A stretch of DNA of 7,053 nucleotides, taken from the NCBI GenBank assembly GCA_039026975.1, contig JBCCLI010000351.1, forward strand, positions 1 to 7,053. The letters are read 5' to 3'. Made by a program: the position numbers and the translations under genes. The first letter of the stretch is position 1, and each line of letters starts with the position of its first letter. This stretch comes from JBCBKZ01 sp039026975. GTDB lineage: Bacteria; Bacteroidota; Bacteroidia; J057. This document shows, piece by piece, positions 5,642 through 7,053 of the stretch. Under the pieces are notes generated by a model. It was not told the origin of the DNA, did no database searches, and saw nothing but the letters and a program-made list of their open reading frames with translations.

Positions 5642-6436
5642 ATGATACAACAAGTACCAAATCCCATCATTGAACTCCATAATCTCACGGTTACCTATGA
5701 CCGGAAGCCAGCCCTATGGAATGCAGATTATACCCTGCCGCATAATCAATTAATAGGCGTGTTAGGCCCCAATGGCTCAGGGAAATCTACCATGTTAAAG
5801 GCTATCATGGGTTTGGTTACTCCTAGTAGTGGGCATACAAAGCTATTCGGGAAGGAGGTAGAGGAAGTAAGAAACAGGATAGCCTATGTTCCCCAGCGAG
5901 GGAGCGTAGACTGGGATTTTCCTATCAATGTGTTTGAAACCGTCCTTATGGGAAGATATAAGCCAGACAGCTTATTCAGAAGAGCTAGTAAAGCAGACAA
6001 AGAAATAGCCTTACAAGCCTTGGAGAAAGTCCAAATGCTTCCTTTCCAAAATAGACAAATCTCTCAGCTATCTGGAGGGCAACAGCAGAGAGTATTTATT
6101 GCCAGGGCGCTAGCCCAGCAGGCAGACTTATACCTATTAGATGAACCCTTTGCCGGAGTAGATGCAGCTACTGAGAATGCTATTGTGGGAATACTGAAGG
6201 AAATGAAAGAAGAGGGAAAAACCATCGTAGTAGTCCATCACGATTTACAGACAGTTTTCAAATACTTTGATTGGTTAGTGCTTTTGAATACACGTCTTAT
6301 AGCCTCAGGACCTACAGAGAAAGTGTTCCAACCAGACATACTGACGGACACCTATGGAGGGAGGTTGAATATTCTCTCCCAGATTGTGGACTTGATTCAG
6401 AAGGAGGGATATCCGGTTCAGGAAAAGAGTATCTAG
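5642..6436 (+). CDS. Manganese/zinc ABC transporter ATP-binding protein
   Basis: A 264-residue cytoplasmic ATPase that powers import by the adjacent permease. All nucleotide-binding motifs are intact: Walker A GPNGSGKST (42-50), Q-loop Q85 (YVPQRGSVDWDFP), signature LSGGQQQR (143-150), Walker B LYLLDEP with D167 and catalytic E168, D-loop AGVD (171-174) and switch H200 (VVHHDL). The VPQRGSVDWDFPINVFETVLMG stretch and the NxQISQLSGGQ run are typical of the Mn/Zn-chelate (MntB/TroB/ZnuC) ATPases rather than other ABC importers. The frame ends 2 nt before the permease start, so the two are translated together. The ATG at 5642 gives the usual short lead-in (PIIELHNLTVTYD). The C-terminal tail after about 240 is normal in length for the family. 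MntB-like versus ZnuC-like cannot be separated by sequence alone. Confidence 0.95.
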   Translation: MIQQVPNPIIELHNLTVTYDRKPALWNADYTLPHNQLIGVLGPNGSGKSTMLKAIMGLVTPSSGHTKLFGKEVEEVRNRIAYVPQRGSVDWDFPINVFETVLMGRYKPDSLFRRASKADKEIALQALEKVQMLPFQNRQISQLSGGQQQRVFIARALAQQADLYLLDEPFAGVDAATENAIVGILKEMKEEGKTIVVVHHDLQTVFKYFDWLVLLNTRLIASGPTEKVFQPDILTDTYGGRLNILSQIVDLIQKEGYPVQEKSI

Positions 6437-6438
6437 GT

Positions 6439-7053
6439 ATGGAAGAAATATTTTGGGACTTCTTTTTATTGAGAGATGCGAATGCAGCCTGGGTCCTACT
6501 CGGGATGATCTGTATTTGTGTTTCCTCTGCGCTCATCGGTTGCTTTACGTTTCTGAAAAAGCAGTCTCTGGCAGGAGATGCCATAGCACATGCCATTCTT
6601 CCTGGGGTATGTATCGCCTTCATGTGGTTTGAGACCAAGTCCCCCTTTGTATTATTAGGAGGCGCTGTGATGAGTGGTTGGCTGGGAATGATGGGGATAA
6701 ATTACATACAGCGATACACTCGGTTAAAGAGTGATGCTGCTCTGGCCCTGATTTTATCTGTCTTTTATGGCTTAGGGATTCTACTATTAACAGTAATTCA
6801 ACGCTCTGGTAATGCCTCCCAATCAGGCCTGGATAAGTTTCTCTTTGGGAAAGCCGCTGCCATGATTAAGGAAGACGTACTAATTTTTCTGGGATTCTCC
6901 ATTATTATTCTGCTGGTCATTACGCTGAGCTATAAACCGCTGAAGTTGGTCATCTTTGATCCCATGTTTGCCCAAGCCATAGGAATCAATGTCAAGCTAT
7001 GGGATCTCTTGGTCTCTTTCTTGACGGTGATGGCCATAGCCCTAGGCGTTCAA
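6439..7053 (+). CDS. Manganese/zinc ABC transporter permease, ABC-3 family, 3' end beyond window
   Basis: The frame is open from an ATG at 6439, 2 nt after the ATPase stop codon, to the last base: 205 codons with no stop. The product is an inner-membrane permease forming the metal channel. Hydrophobic segments fall at about 18-37, 52-64, 68-90, 101-120, 146-164 and 188-205. Family marks are the loop LAGDAIAHAILPG (44-56), which lies near the cytoplasmic face and is conserved in the TroC/TroD/MntC/ZnuB permeases, LILSVFYGLGILLL (104-117) and the segment FDPMFAQAIG (173-182). Roughly the last quarter to third is missing, assuming the usual length of 270-300 residues; some homologues carry a C-terminal DtxR-like or FeoA extension, which cannot be checked here. 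A second permease gene, as in tro operons, may follow. It is too short to be assigned to TroC or TroD. Confidence 0.93.
   Translation, partial: MEEIFWDFFLLRDANAAWVLLGMICICVSSALIGCFTFLKKQSLAGDAIAHAILPGVCIAFMWFETKSPFVLLGGAVMSGWLGMMGINYIQRYTRLKSDAALALILSVFYGLGILLLTVIQRSGNASQSGLDKFLFGKAAAMIKEDVLIFLGFSIIILLVITLSYKPLKLVIFDPMFAQAIGINVKLWDLLVSFLTVMAIALGVQ

Noticed and set aside
4873..5680. Three minus-strand open frames over the binding-protein gene and spacer (4873-5208, 5266-5487, 5450-5680)
   Set aside because: All overlap a well-supported TroA-like gene or the start of the ATPase gene, and none reads as a protein family.
6312..6638. Minus-strand open frame of 108 codons over the ATPase/permease junction
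   Set aside because: Antisense to both importer genes; the 2-nt junction on the plus strand is the normal operon arrangement.
1..7053. A novel defence, mobile or RNA-based system
   Set aside because: No tRNA, rRNA, CRISPR-like repeats, transposase, integrase, toxin-antitoxin pair or unusual gene cluster was found; gene content is ordinary chromosome.

Overview
The window looks like chromosomal DNA from a member of the Bacteroidota, most likely a free-living Cytophagales-type bacterium. Three things suggest this. Base composition is moderately AT-rich. Several intergenic stretches carry the Bacteroidota -7 promoter motif TAnnTTTG, and Shine-Dalgarno sites are not obvious. The methionine aminopeptidase, PAS protein and GH9 cellulase also read like Bacteroidota family members. 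No RNA gene, insertion sequence, phage gene or CRISPR array was seen.

The left two thirds (1-4466) is read from the minus strand. In transcription order it holds a DtxR/MntR-family metalloregulator (4466-3753), a 103-residue protein of unknown function (3748-3437) only 4 nt downstream, type I methionine aminopeptidase map (3345-2527) behind its own candidate promoter, a stand-alone LOV-like PAS protein that lacks the photoactive cysteine (2260-1736), and a secreted GH9 cellulase-type glycoside hydrolase (1638 to beyond base 1, C-terminus cut off).

The right third (4619-7053) is read from the plus strand and encodes a manganese/zinc ABC importer: a TroA-like lipoprotein that binds the metal (4619-5542), its ATPase (5642-6436) and the start of an ABC-3 family permease (6439 to beyond 7053). 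The regulator and importer diverge across a 152-nt intergenic region. The half next to the importer holds two inverted repeats about two helical turns apart, one of which overlaps oppositely directed TAnnTTTG motifs. The simplest reading is a metal-sensing divergon: when cytoplasmic metal is sufficient, the regulator binds these sites and shuts off the importer, and possibly itself.

Most of the window is ordinary metabolism and metal homeostasis. I see no convincing new defence or mobile system. The points most worth following up are the paired operator architecture, the changed metal-site residues in the regulator, the small protein co-transcribed with it, and the cysteine-less LOV-like PAS protein.
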